Shown here: in pieces, positions 1 to 8,605 of the stretch
Position numbering within the stretch: position 1 is the stretch's first letter
Layout of the letters: every line of letters starts with the position of its first letter
NCBI RefSeq assembly: GCF_017114865.1
Contig: NZ_JADEYH010000002.1
Span: forward strand, 310,001-374,000
Origin: Streptomyces verrucosisporus
GTDB lineage: Bacteria > Actinomycetota > Actinomycetes > Streptomycetales > Streptomycetaceae
Reading direction: 5' to 3'
DNA length: 64,000 bases
Notes under the pieces: model-generated
The model's database searches: none
What the model was told of the DNA's origin: nothing
What the model saw: the letters and a program-made list of their open reading frames with translations, nothing else
Position numbers and translations under genes: made by a program

Positions 1-74
1 CGACCGTCAACAGTTCGTACTTGTCCTGTCATGTCGTCAGCTTACCGAGGGATGATCAGGCCGCGATTCGACCG

Positions 75-88
75 ACCCCAAATGGGGT
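75..88. repeat. Short inverted repeat upstream of VOC gene
   Basis: A 6-bp dyad, ACCCCA-AA-TGGGGT, sits about 75 bp before the first gene in otherwise non-coding sequence. It could be an operator or belong to a promoter. Nothing else recognisable lies between position 1 and the gene. Confidence 0.3.
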
Positions 89-160
89 GATCTACTGCAA
101 GAGGGGTGATACGAGGATAATGTTCGCCTGTCGGGCGCAACGGTGCGGAAGGAGCGGGAG

Positions 161-997
161 ATGGTCGCTGTCGAAGGCGCCTTCGCCGAGGGCGCACCCT
201 GCTGGACCGACGCGATGCTCCCCGACCTGGAGGCGGGCAAACGCTTCTACGGCGAGCTGTTCGGCTGGACCTTCGGCGACCCGGCGCGGCCCGCCCTGCC
301 CGGGCAGTCCGACCGGCCCGGGCAGGGCTCCCACACGGTCGCACTGCTCGGCGGCCGGCGGGTCGCCTCGCTCGTCCGCAAGCCGGACGGCCGGCTGCCG
401 ACGGTGTGGACGGTCTACCTCGCCACCCCCGACGCCGCGGCGACCGCCCGGCGCATCCGCGCCGCGGGCGGGCAGCTCGTCACCGAGCCCGGGACGGTCG
501 GCCCGGAAGGGGTGGCGGCCACCGCCGTCGATCCGGGCGGCGCGGTCTTCGGCCTGTGGCAGCCGGAGGCGCTGGCGGGCTTCGAGGCGGTGCGCGAACC
601 CGGCTCGTACGTGTGGACGGAGGTGTGCACCCGGGAGAGGGAACCGGTGGACGCCTTCTACCGGGAGGTCTTCGGCTACGTCATGTATCCGGCCGGTGAC
701 GAGAGCGCGGGCGAGGCGGCCGACGTCATGGTCTGGGCCCCGCGCGGGGAGCCCGCCGACGACGAGCACGCCGTCGGCAGCCGTACGATGATCGACGAGA
801 CGTACCCGGTGGAGATGCCCGCCCACTTCCTCGTCCACTTCGCGGTCGCCGACTGCGACGCGGCCGTCCGCGCGACCGTGCGCCTGGGCGGCCGTACGGT
901 CGACGGCCCGCAGGACACACCCTTCGGACGCTACGCCGTCCTCGCCGACAACCAGGGCGCGCGCTTCGGGGTCCTGGACACCTCCACCGCGCCCTGA
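161..997 (+). CDS. VOC (glyoxalase/bleomycin-resistance fold) family protein
   Basis: A 278-aa protein of two tandem VOC half-domains, roughly residues 8-120 and 135-270. Each carries the beta-alpha-beta pattern of this superfamily, e.g. 'YGELFGWTFGDP' and 'FYREVFGYVMYP'. Such proteins may bind metal for lyase or dioxygenase chemistry or simply sequester small molecules; the substrate cannot be told from sequence. I place the start at the ATG at 161, which has a GGAG ribosome-binding site about 5 nt upstream; an in-frame GTG at 143 would add six residues. It is monocistronic and followed by about 200 bp without a gene. The fold is fairly certain, the function unknown. Confidence 0.8.
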   Translation: MVAVEGAFAEGAPCWTDAMLPDLEAGKRFYGELFGWTFGDPARPALPGQSDRPGQGSHTVALLGGRRVASLVRKPDGRLPTVWTVYLATPDAAATARRIRAAGGQLVTEPGTVGPEGVAATAVDPGGAVFGLWQPEALAGFEAVREPGSYVWTEVCTREREPVDAFYREVFGYVMYPAGDESAGEAADVMVWAPRGEPADDEHAVGSRTMIDETYPVEMPAHFLVHFAVADCDAAVRATVRLGGRTVDGPQDTPFGRYAVLADNQGARFGVLDTSTAP

Positions 998-1206
998 GCC
1001 CGGACCCGGCGGCGAGGACGGCGTAGCGTCCGAAGGAACCGGCCCCGTCCGGAGCCCGCCGGCCGGGGAAAGGGCGACTCACCGCCCCCGGGTTCGCAAC
1101 CGAGGGCTCCGCCAGGAAGAATCGCTGTCGGACCGCGGGACCGGTACGGCGGTGGAAGGCTGCGCGGGGCGGCGATCGTCGACCCCGACGGGGAGGTGGC
1201 AGGCAA

Positions 1207-3738
1207 GTGGTGGAGCAGCTGACGCAGCACGATCCGCGGCGTATCGGCCCGTTCGAGGTGCTCGGACGGCTGGGCGCCGGGGGCATGGGGCTGGTCTACC
1301 TCGCCCGTTCGGCCTCCGGGCGCCGGGTGGCGATCAAGACGGTGCGCACCGAGCTCGCCGAGGACCAGCTCTTCCGGGTCCGCTTCACCCGCGAGGTGGA
1401 GGCGGCCCGCGCGGTCAGCGGCTTCTACACCGCCGCCGTCGTGGACGCCGACCCGCGCGCCGCGGTGCCGTGGCTGGCGACCGCGTACGTGCCCGCGCCG
1501 TCCCTGGAGGAGATAGTCAACGAGTGCGGGCCGCTCCCGGCGCAGGCCGTGCGATGGCTGGCCGCCGGCGTCGCCGAGGCGCTCCAGTCCATCCACGGGG
1601 CGGGCCTGGTCCACCGCGATCTGAAGCCCTCCAACGTGCTGGTGGTCGAGGACGGCCCGCGGGTGATCGACTTCGGCATCGCCTCCGGGGTGTCCAACAC
1701 CCGGCTGACGATGACCAACGTCGCCGTCGGCACCCCCTCCTATATGTCGCCCGAGCAGGCGAGGGACTCGCGCAGCGTCACGGGTGCCAGCGACGTCTTC
1801 TCACTCGGCTCCACCCTGGTCTTCGCCGCCACCGGCCATCCGCCCTTCCACGGGGCGAACCCCGTCGAGACCGTCTTCATGCTGCTGCGCGAGGGCCCGG
1901 ACCTGGAGGGCCTGCCCGACGAGCTCGGACCGCTCATCGAGTCCTGCATGCGCACCGAGCCCGACCAGCGGCCCACCCCGGCCGACCTCCAGGCGCAGCT
2001 CGCCCCGCACCTGTTCTCCTCCGGCGGCGACGACAGCGGCACGGCCTCCGCCTGGCTGCCGGCCGGCGCGGTGGCGCTGATCGAGCGGCACCGGGGCGGC
2101 CGGGCGCGGCCCGTGAAGCCGGCCTCCCGGCCCAGGCACCGGGCGCCGGAGCAGGCGCCCGCGGCCGCCCGCGCGCCGTCCCAGGCCCCTTCCCGGGCGC
2201 AGGCGGGCCACGGTGCCGGATGGCGGCCCCCGGCCGCCGACCCGCGGGGCGGGGGAGGGCCCGCCGCGTCCGTGGCCGCGCCCCCGGTGGCGCCGCCTCC
2301 GGTGCCGCCGCCCCCGCACGCCCCCGTCCCGCCGCCCCCGCACCCTCCGGCGGACGGCGGCTCCGTACTGCTGCCGGGCGCGCCGCTGCCCATCGGCCCC
2401 GGCCCCCGGCGGCCCCGGGCGCGCGTCACCGAGGTGAGCGCCCCGACGTCCTGGGTGCTGCGCGCGCCGGACGGCGCCGGTGCGGACGGCACCGGCGCCC
2501 TCGGCGCCACCGTGGCCCACCCACCGCCGCGCACCCCCTCCCAGACCTCCCCCCACAGCCCCTCCGGCGGCGCCGCGGGCGGCCCTGCGGGGGACGAGGC
2601 CGCCGCTCCGCCGCGCTGGCGGCCGTGGCGCTTCCGGATGTCGAACGACGTGTGGGGCACCCCGGTCGTCGCCGACGGCCTGCTGTACGTCACCTCCTTC
2701 GAGGTCCACGCGCTGGACGTGGCGACGGGACGGCGGCAGTTCAAGACCCGCGAGGTGGCGTGGTCGATGGCCGTCGGCAACGGCCGGGTCCACGCCTCCG
2801 ACGGCCCGAGCCTGTACGCCCTGAACGCCCGCGACGGCTCCGACGTCTGGCGGCTGGCGGTGGACGGCTGGGTGTACGCGCTGCGTGCCGACCGCGGCAC
2901 GGTCGTCACCGGCACCCGGGGCGGCGGCGTACAGGCGTGGGACGCGGCGAGCGGCGAGCGGCTGTGGGAGCTGTCCGGCGCGCAGACCGACTTCGAGACC
3001 GCCGAGGCCGGCCCGGTGATAAGGGGCGGCTCGGTCTACGTCTGGGGCGACGGACGGCTGTACGCCCTGGAGGCGCGCACCGGCGCCGAGCAGTGGTCGC
3101 ACCCGGTCGGCGACTCCTCGGCCACCGGCGGCGTCCCGGTGCGGCTGCTGCCCGCCGACGACGGCGCGGTGTACGTCAGCGCCGGCTCGCGCGTCTTCGC
3201 CCTGGACGCGGCCACCGGAGCGGAGCGGTGGCGCTTCGACGCGCCCGCCGCGTTCCTGTGCCCGCCGGCCTTCGCACCGGGCGCGGCGATCGCGGGCGGC
3301 GGCGTCTACCTGGCCGACTACCTGGGCACGGTGTACGCGCTGGACGCCGCGAACGGCCACGACCGCTGGCGGATCGCCACCGAGTCCCGCCAGTCGGCCG
3401 AGCCGGTGGTGGTGGCCGACGGGCTGGTCCACCTGGGCAGCGGCGGCGCGCTCTACACGCTGGACGCGGTCAGCGGCACCCCCCGCTGGCGCTTCGCGAC
3501 GGGCGGCGAGATCACCGGCGCACCGGTGTCGGCGGACGGCCGGGTCCACTTCGGCTCGGCGGACCACTGCCTGTACACGCTGGACGCAGTCGGGGGCCAG
3601 TTGCGCTGGAAGCTCGCCACGGAGGGCGAGATCACCGGATCGCCGGTGGTCGCGGGCGGCGTGGTCTTCGCGTGCAGCCGGGACCGCTGCGTGTACGCGC
3701 TGGACGCGGCCAAGGGGACGGGCCAGGCCCGCGCCTGA
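1207..3738 (+). CDS. afsK: AfsK-type serine/threonine protein kinase with PQQ-like beta-propeller
   Basis: An 843-aa kinase. The catalytic domain (about residues 14-270) has a glycine loop LGAGGMGLV (22-30), Lys44 in VAIKTV, the catalytic HRDLKPSN (136-143) and DFG (155-157). A Pro/Ala-rich linker (about 270-465) leads into seven or so PQQ-type repeats ending in motifs like 'VYALDAATG' and 'RWRF' (about 470-835). This architecture and size match AfsK of S. coelicolor, which phosphorylates AfsR. An AfsR homologue and an AfsS-like peptide lie just downstream on the opposite strand, and fbiC follows, as I recall for the S. coelicolor locus. No transmembrane segment is obvious. The start is a GTG preceded by GGGGAGG at about -17 and GGCAGG nearer. 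Confidence 0.85.
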   Translation: MVEQLTQHDPRRIGPFEVLGRLGAGGMGLVYLARSASGRRVAIKTVRTELAEDQLFRVRFTREVEAARAVSGFYTAAVVDADPRAAVPWLATAYVPAPSLEEIVNECGPLPAQAVRWLAAGVAEALQSIHGAGLVHRDLKPSNVLVVEDGPRVIDFGIASGVSNTRLTMTNVAVGTPSYMSPEQARDSRSVTGASDVFSLGSTLVFAATGHPPFHGANPVETVFMLLREGPDLEGLPDELGPLIESCMRTEPDQRPTPADLQAQLAPHLFSSGGDDSGTASAWLPAGAVALIERHRGGRARPVKPASRPRHRAPEQAPAAARAPSQAPSRAQAGHGAGWRPPAADPRGGGGPAASVAAPPVAPPPVPPPPHAPVPPPPHPPADGGSVLLPGAPLPIGPGPRRPRARVTEVSAPTSWVLRAPDGAGADGTGALGATVAHPPPRTPSQTSPHSPSGGAAGGPAGDEAAAPPRWRPWRFRMSNDVWGTPVVADGLLYVTSFEVHALDVATGRRQFKTREVAWSMAVGNGRVHASDGPSLYALNARDGSDVWRLAVDGWVYALRADRGTVVTGTRGGGVQAWDAASGERLWELSGAQTDFETAEAGPVIRGGSVYVWGDGRLYALEARTGAEQWSHPVGDSSATGGVPVRLLPADDGAVYVSAGSRVFALDAATGAERWRFDAPAAFLCPPAFAPGAAIAGGGVYLADYLGTVYALDAANGHDRWRIATESRQSAEPVVVADGLVHLGSGGALYTLDAVSGTPRWRFATGGEITGAPVSADGRVHFGSADHCLYTLDAVGGQLRWKLATEGEITGSPVVAGGVVFACSRDRCVYALDAAKGTGQARA

Positions 3739-3917
3739 CCCGTCCCCGCCCCCGTTCCCGTTCCCGCGTTCCGCGCCGTTCCGCCCGTTCCGTTTTCCGG
3801 CGAACCGCCGTGCGCGGGAACCCCGTTGGCCCCTCCCCGCGTGAACCCTGGTGGAAAGTCCGGCAGTCAACAGCGGGTGCGTACGCGCACCGAGCGTCCA
3901 CCGGGGGAGAACGCGTC

Positions 3918-4424
3918 ATGAAGCGCTCTGTGAAGCGCCATCTCAAGCTGATAGCCGTCGTCACCGTCGTGACGCTGGCCCTGTCCGGTTTCAGCCAGGC
4001 CCGGAGCGGCGGCGGCAAGGGCGGCGGCGGCCGGGGGAGCAGCAGCAAGAGCGGAGGCGGCGGAGGCGGGGGCTGCGGCAAGGACAAGGCCGGCAGCCGG
4101 TCGAGCTACAGCGGCTACCGGGGCACGACCGCCGGCAGCGGTTCCTCCGGATCCTCCGGCTCCTCGTCCCGCAAGGACGAGCCGGACGCCGAGATCATCT
4201 CGTGCGCCAGGGGCAAGAAGGGGACGGTGGTCGAGCTCTCCGACGGCGACGCCGGCATCTACACCGTCCGCGTGTATCTGGTCGACGACTTCGGGGACGC
4301 CATCGACGTCTCCTCTCAGCGCGTCAGCGTGGGAAGGAACCAGACCAAGCGCGTCGAGGTGAAGCCGCGGGACCCGAGCATGGTGGGGGCCGCGGACGAC
4401 TGCAGTGTCTACGTGGTCGGCTGA
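3918..4424 (+). CDS. Secreted glycine/serine-rich protein of unknown function
   Basis: A 168-aa protein. Residues 1-29 form a basic then hydrophobic signal sequence (KRHLKLIAVVTVVTLALSG). A low-complexity Gly/Ser/Lys stretch (about 32-95) contains one run of seven glycines followed by Cys, and a compact C-terminal domain (about 98-168) has the ordered look of a small beta domain. The C-terminal domain has two cysteines, so a disulfide is possible. The start ATG has GGGGGAGA about 8 nt upstream. It lies between afsK and the AfsS-like peptides and converges on the latter through a strong terminator. I do not recognise a family. Confidence 0.7.
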   Translation: MKRSVKRHLKLIAVVTVVTLALSGFSQARSGGGKGGGGRGSSSKSGGGGGGGCGKDKAGSRSSYSGYRGTTAGSGSSGSSGSSSRKDEPDAEIISCARGKKGTVVELSDGDAGIYTVRVYLVDDFGDAIDVSSQRVSVGRNQTKRVEVKPRDPSMVGAADDCSVYVVG

Positions 4425-4565
4425 ACCGGTCCGGGTGCGGAGAGCCCCGGCGGGGACCGGCCGCGCGATCAACGGGTGCTGGGCCCGTATCAGGATGGCA
4501 TGGGCACGACACATGCCTCGGCGCGCTCCGGCAAGCTCCTTCACCGAGGCGGAATATGAGGCTCC

Positions 4566-4617
4566 GTCAACGAGCCGGGGCGGAAACGCGACAGCGTTTC
4601 CGCCCCGGCTCGTTGAC
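4566..4617. terminator. Bidirectional terminator hairpin, 24-bp perfect stem
   Basis: Two perfectly complementary 24-nt arms separated by the loop GACA lie between two convergent genes, the Gly-rich protein (+) and the secreted NHV peptide (-). No T-tract follows on the + side, as is usual in Streptomyces. Confidence 0.85.
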
Positions 4618-4664
4618 ATGGTCCGCAGGTCTTCCGGACTGCCCGCAAGCCGTACGTCCTCGTC

Positions 4665-4865
4665 TCAGGCGACGTGGTTGTCGCTCTGTGTCTCGGCGGA
4701 GCCGCCGCATCCCGTTGTGGACACGTGGTTCTCACACGGCATCGGCGCGGATGTGTTCTGCGGTCCGACGGACACGTGGTTTTCGGCCATGGCCGGGGCG
4801 GCGGCGCCGCCCGTCAGGGCTGCCGCGAGAACGAAGGCGGCGAGAACCTTCTTCGAGCGAGTCAT
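4665..4865 (-). CDS. Secreted AfsS-like peptide with three (D/E)NHV repeats
   Basis: A 66-aa precursor. Residues 1-27 are a clear Sec signal peptide (MTRSKK, hydrophobic core, then cleavage after APAMA), leaving a mature peptide of about 39 residues that starts ENHVS. It carries three repeats, ENHVS (28-32), ENHVS (45-49) and DNHVA (62-66), and two cysteines (44 and 53) that could form a disulfide. The repeat is the same as in the cytoplasmic afsS product encoded just upstream on this strand. The start ATG has GAGGAG 7 nt upstream. A hairpin separates it from afsS, so it probably has its own promoter. Function unknown; it looks like an exported derivative or partner of AfsS. Confidence 0.75.
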   Translation of the reverse strand: MTRSKKVLAAFVLAAALTGGAAAPAMAENHVSVGPQNTSAPMPCENHVSTTGCGGSAETQSDNHVA

Positions 4866-4991
4866 AAAGGCTCCTCTGTGGATAACGATGTTCCCCTTCA
4901 TGGGCCAAACTAGCGATGGAGGGGCGGCCGTTCGATCTTCGTGGCCGAAAGTCCGTCCAGTAGTGGCGCGATCCGTCCGTCGCACACATTC

Positions 4992-5040
4992 AGGGACCAG
5001 CTTCGGCGATCCCCCCTCTGCATCGCCGCCGCTGGTCCCT
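4992..5040 (-). terminator. Terminator hairpin after afsS
   Basis: A 19-nt stem with two mismatches (arm begins AGGGACCAGC) and an 11-nt loop, about 25 bp past the afsS stop codon. It separates afsS from the secreted peptide gene. Confidence 0.7.
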
Positions 5041-5063
5041 GGTGTCCCCCGTCCGGTGTGGTC

Positions 5064-5222
5064 CTACTTCACCCCGTCACCAGACACGTGGTTGTCCTCC
5101 GTGCCGGCCGCACCGCCCGAGACGTGGTTGTCCTGAGTGGTCGGGCCGTCGCTGCCGGGGCTCGACACGTGGTTGTCCTGGTTGGGACCGCCAGTGATGG
5201 GCTTCTTGGTGGTCTCGCTCAT
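5064..5222 (-). CDS. afsS: AfsS-like small regulatory peptide with three DNHVS repeats
   Basis: A 52-aa hydrophilic protein without a signal sequence, carrying DNHVS at residues 16-20, 31-35 and 43-47. AfsS of S. coelicolor is a 63-aa 'sigma-like' protein built on a TP-x-DNH-type repeat, encoded immediately 3' of afsR and switched on by AfsR to raise antibiotic production. Position, strand, size and repeat all agree. The start ATG has AGGAG about 9 nt upstream. It lies 224 bp downstream of afsR, and its promoter region contains a SARP-type direct repeat at 5397-5414. Identity with afsS is inferred from context and repeat pattern. Confidence 0.82.
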   Translation of the reverse strand: MSETTKKPITGGPNQDNHVSSPGSDGPTTQDNHVSGGAAGTEDNHVSGDGVK

Positions 5223-5382
5223 ACGGCCGACTCCTAGGTCTGGTGACGAACTGAATCCCGGGGGCCCGTCCGGCGGCTCCCCCGTGGGCCGCCGGACGGA
5301 CTTCGGGCCGCTCATCCCGGTGGTACAGGGTGTTGGGCCCATCGACCTGCCTGCCCCCCGACGCGACGGGTCGATGGGTACA

Positions 5383-5414
5383 AGCATGGCGCGCGGCGAT
5401 AAACGATCGATGAA
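5383..5414 (-). promoter_or_regulatory. Candidate AfsR/SARP box and -10 of afsS
   Basis: On the minus strand, TTCATCG and TTTATCG (5408-5414 and 5397-5403) are direct heptamers separated by 4 bp, an 11-bp period. Eight bp separate the second heptamer from CATGCT (5383-5388), a plausible -10. SARP regulators are known to bind heptamer direct repeats with an 11-bp period placed 8 bp from the -10. Immediately downstream, inverted repeats (CCCATCGACC...GGTCGATGGG) lie in the leader. Confidence 0.6.
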
Positions 5415-5446
5415 CGTCCGCCTCCGGCGGCAGACCCTTCGAGTCG

Positions 5447-8398
5447 CTACGCGGCGACGGCAGGAGCCAGTAACTTCCTGGCCTCGTCGGCTTCGGGGGA
5501 ACCCAGGGAATCGAAGATGGTCAGTGCGTCCTGCCAGCAGGCACGTGCGCGGTCCGTCTGGCCCAGGAAGTCCAGCGCACGACCCAGGGTCATCAGTACC
5601 GTCCCACGTCGCCACTCACCGCCGATGCCGCGCAGCGCGAGGGCCTGTTCGGCGTGAGCGGCGGCCTGCGCGGGGCGGCGTGCCGCCAGGTGCGCCTCGG
5701 CCAGCCGCAGATGGGTCACGCCCTCCCACAGCGGTTGGCGGCTTTCGTGGAAGAGCGTGAGAGCCCTGTTGAGCTGGTCGAGGGCCTCGCTGACGCGCCC
5801 GGCACTCGTCAACGCCACTCCTAGGGCGTAACGACCGTTGGCCAGCCGCATGTTGAGCTTCATGTCGATGTAGATGTCCACACCCTGCTCGGCGAGCCGG
5901 ATCGCGCTGTCGATGCGGCCGAGGGCCAGATGGATGCGGGAGAGGTTGCACAGGGCGCTGGCCTCGCCGGTGCGGTTGCCGTCGGTCCGGAAAGCCTCGA
6001 TGGCCTGGTTCAGGTGCGCTTCGCCGTGCTCGTAGCGGCCCTGATAGATGGCGATGATGCCGCGGTCGTTGGGGGCGTAGCACCTGGGAACCGGATCGCC
6101 GGTGGACTCGGCGAGCACCATGGCGCGGTGCGCGTCTTCGTCGGCCAGGTCGAAGCGGCCCGCCACCGTGTGTACATGAGTGAGCATGATGTGGGCGCGG
6201 CCCTCGGCCCAGGTGTCTCCAGTGGTCTGCGCGGCTTCGTGTACGGCGGTGGCGGCCCGTTCGTAGTGCAGCGAGTGGGTGCCGGAGTCGGCCAGGTCCT
6301 TGGCCGCGATCAGCAGGTCGGTCGCGCGGCGCAGCGTGTCGCCGCCGACCGACTGCTCCACACAGGACAGCAGGCAGTCGGCCTCGGCGAACAGCCAGTC
6401 CAGCGCCGTGGCACGGCTGTCGAAAGCCAGGCCAGGACGGTCGGTGGCGGCCAGGTGTTCCACGGTGCGGTCGCCGGGGCGCTCCAGGGCGAACACGCCC
6501 GCCGCCGTGGCCAGGTAGAAGTCCAGCAGCCGGGACCGCGCGGCGGACCGCTCCGAGGAGGAGTCCTCGTCGCGCTCCGCGCAGGTGCGCGCGTAGAGCC
6601 GCACCAGGTCGTGGTAGCGGTAGCGGCCGGGGGCGGCCGATTCCAGGAGGGAGGTGTCGACCAGGGACTCCAGCAGGTCCTCGGTCTCCTCCGGAGCGCG
6701 GTCCAGCATGGCGGCGGCGGCGTGGACGGAGATGTCGGGGCCGTCGGCCAGGCCCAGCAGGCGGAAGGTGCGGGCCTGCTCCGCCTCCAGCTGGCCGTAA
6801 CCCAGTTCGAAGGTGGCCTTGACGGCCTGGTCGCCGGCCTGGAGTTCGTCCAGGCGGCGGCGTTCGTCGGCGAGTCTGCGGGCCAGGAAGGAGACCGTCC
6901 AGGTGCGGCGGGCGGCCAGGCGGGAGGCGGCGATGCGGATGGCCAGGGGCAGGAAGCCGCAGGCGGCGACGGTGTCCATGGCGGCCTTGCGCTCGGCGCC
7001 GACCCGGTCGGCGCCGACGATCCTGGTGAACAGCGTCATGGCCTCCTCGGGGCTCATGACGTCCAGGTCCACCAGGTGCGCGCCGGCCAGGTCCACCATC
7101 CGCATCCGGCTGGTGATCAGTGCCGCGCAGCCCTCGGTGCCCGGCAGCAGGGGGCGGACCTGGGCGGCGTCGCGGGCGTTGTCCAGCAGGGCCAGGATGC
7201 GGCGCCCGGCCAGCGTCGAGCGGTACAGGGAGGCCCGCTCCTCCACCCCGTCGGGGATCGCGGAGTCCGGGGTGCCAAGGGCCCGCAGGAACGCGCCCAG
7301 GACCGCCTCCGGCTCCGCCGGTGCCGGGCCCGCCCCCTGGAGGTCGACGTAGAGCTGGCCGTCGGGGAAGCGGTCGCGGGCGGCGTGGGCGACGTGCACG
7401 GCCAGGGTGGTCTTGCCCACCCCGCCGATGCCCGCGACCGCCGAGACGGCCATGACTCGGCTCTCGGCGGCGACGAGCTGATCGCCCAGCTCCGACACGA
7501 AAGCGGTGCGGCCGGTGAAGTCCGGTACGGTCGCGGGAAGTTGCGCGGGCCGTACGAAGGTGGCCGTGCCCGGCGGCGCGGACTCCTCGACGGGCCGCGC
7601 CAGCTCCTCGTCGGCCCGCAGGATGCGCTGCTGGAGCTCGGCCAGCTCCGGGCGGGGGTCCACCCCCAGTTCCTCGGACAGCAGCCGCCGGGTGTCGGCG
7701 TAGACGGCCAGGGCCTCGGCCTGCCGTCCGCTGCGGTACAGCGCCAGCATCAGCAGCTCGCGCAGCCGCTCGCGCAGCGGGTGCTCGGCGGTCAGGGCGG
7801 TCAGCTCGCTGACCGCCTCGGCGTGGGAGCCGAGCTGGAGGTCGAGGTCGAGGCGGTGCTCCAGCAGGGACAGCCGCCACTCCTCCAGCCGGGTCCGCTG
7901 GTTCTCGGCGTACGGCCCGGGGAGGTGGGCCAGGGGCTCGCCGTCCCACTGCGCCAGCGCCAGGCCGTACAGCTCGCGCGCCCGGTGGCGGTCGCCGCCG
8001 GAGGCGGCCTTCTCCGCCTCCAGGGCGTGGGCGGCGGCCGTGTCCGCGTCGATCTCGGTGCCGGGCCCCGGCCCGATCGCGTAGCCGCCGGACTCGCTGA
8101 CCAGGGCCTCGGCGCCGAGCGCCTTGCGCAGCCGGGAGGCGTAGGTGCGCAGCGCGGCCAGGGCGCGCTGCGGCGGCTTCTCGCCCCACAGCGCGTCCAC
8201 CAGTTCCTGTGCGGTGGCCGTCTGTCCGCCGCGCAGCAGCAGGGCGGCGAGCAGGGCACGCTGCTGGGGCGAGCCGACGCCGACCGGCTCGCCGTCCCGC
8301 CAGGCACGCACCGGTCCGAGCACGGCGAAACGCAGCCGGTGACGATCGTTGTCCGGCTGCTGCAGTCGTTCGCGTCCGGTGTGCCCCTCGCCGTCCAT
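5447..8398 (-). CDS. afsR: AfsR-type SARP transcriptional activator (BTAD, NB-ARC, TPR)
   Basis: A 983-aa regulator. It has an OmpR-like winged-helix DNA-binding domain (about 22-110), a bacterial transcriptional activation domain (117-263), an NB-ARC/STAND ATPase with Walker A GIGGVGKTT (323-331) and a downstream LALLDN Walker B, and C-terminal TPR repeats (about 690-980). AfsR is phosphorylated by AfsK and activates afsS; both partners are adjacent. I choose the ATG at 8398 because AGGGGG lies just upstream; an in-frame start at 8449 would add 17 residues. A TTGACA-like hexamer (8444-8449, minus strand) lies upstream with no clear -10. The 207-bp gap to the next gene is otherwise featureless. 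Confidence 0.9.
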   Translation of the reverse strand: MDGEGHTGRERLQQPDNDRHRLRFAVLGPVRAWRDGEPVGVGSPQQRALLAALLLRGGQTATAQELVDALWGEKPPQRALAALRTYASRLRKALGAEALVSESGGYAIGPGPGTEIDADTAAAHALEAEKAASGGDRHRARELYGLALAQWDGEPLAHLPGPYAENQRTRLEEWRLSLLEHRLDLDLQLGSHAEAVSELTALTAEHPLRERLRELLMLALYRSGRQAEALAVYADTRRLLSEELGVDPRPELAELQQRILRADEELARPVEESAPPGTATFVRPAQLPATVPDFTGRTAFVSELGDQLVAAESRVMAVSAVAGIGGVGKTTLAVHVAHAARDRFPDGQLYVDLQGAGPAPAEPEAVLGAFLRALGTPDSAIPDGVEERASLYRSTLAGRRILALLDNARDAAQVRPLLPGTEGCAALITSRMRMVDLAGAHLVDLDVMSPEEAMTLFTRIVGADRVGAERKAAMDTVAACGFLPLAIRIAASRLAARRTWTVSFLARRLADERRRLDELQAGDQAVKATFELGYGQLEAEQARTFRLLGLADGPDISVHAAAAMLDRAPEETEDLLESLVDTSLLESAAPGRYRYHDLVRLYARTCAERDEDSSSERSAARSRLLDFYLATAAGVFALERPGDRTVEHLAATDRPGLAFDSRATALDWLFAEADCLLSCVEQSVGGDTLRRATDLLIAAKDLADSGTHSLHYERAATAVHEAAQTTGDTWAEGRAHIMLTHVHTVAGRFDLADEDAHRAMVLAESTGDPVPRCYAPNDRGIIAIYQGRYEHGEAHLNQAIEAFRTDGNRTGEASALCNLSRIHLALGRIDSAIRLAEQGVDIYIDMKLNMRLANGRYALGVALTSAGRVSEALDQLNRALTLFHESRQPLWEGVTHLRLAEAHLAARRPAQAAAHAEQALALRGIGGEWRRGTVLMTLGRALDFLGQTDRARACWQDALTIFDSLGSPEADEARKLLAPAVAA

Positions 8399-8605
8399 GG
8401 TGCCCCCTGCGAAGTGTGACGACCCGCAGCGCACAGTGTGCCTTGTCAAGGGTCGGTACGTCAGCCGTGCCCCCGCCTCTCCTCACAGTCACCGCAAACC
8501 CGCGACGGAACCGATAGCTGATGCCCTGACAGATTTGGAGATGTCCGAACACGGTCAAATCCCTTGTTTGTTACGAGAGTTGACGCTCATCCGGACCTCC
8601 GGACG

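Noticed and set aside
1..142. Plus-strand frame starting near position 21
   Set aside because: It has no ribosome-binding site or family similarity and runs out of frame through the VOC gene.
1740..3870. Very long open frames antisense to the kinase, afsR and ureC genes
   Set aside because: In DNA of this GC content, stop codons are rare in shadow frames. These frames lack family motifs and have compositions dominated by Arg, Ala, Pro and Gly, while the opposite strand encodes recognisable domains.
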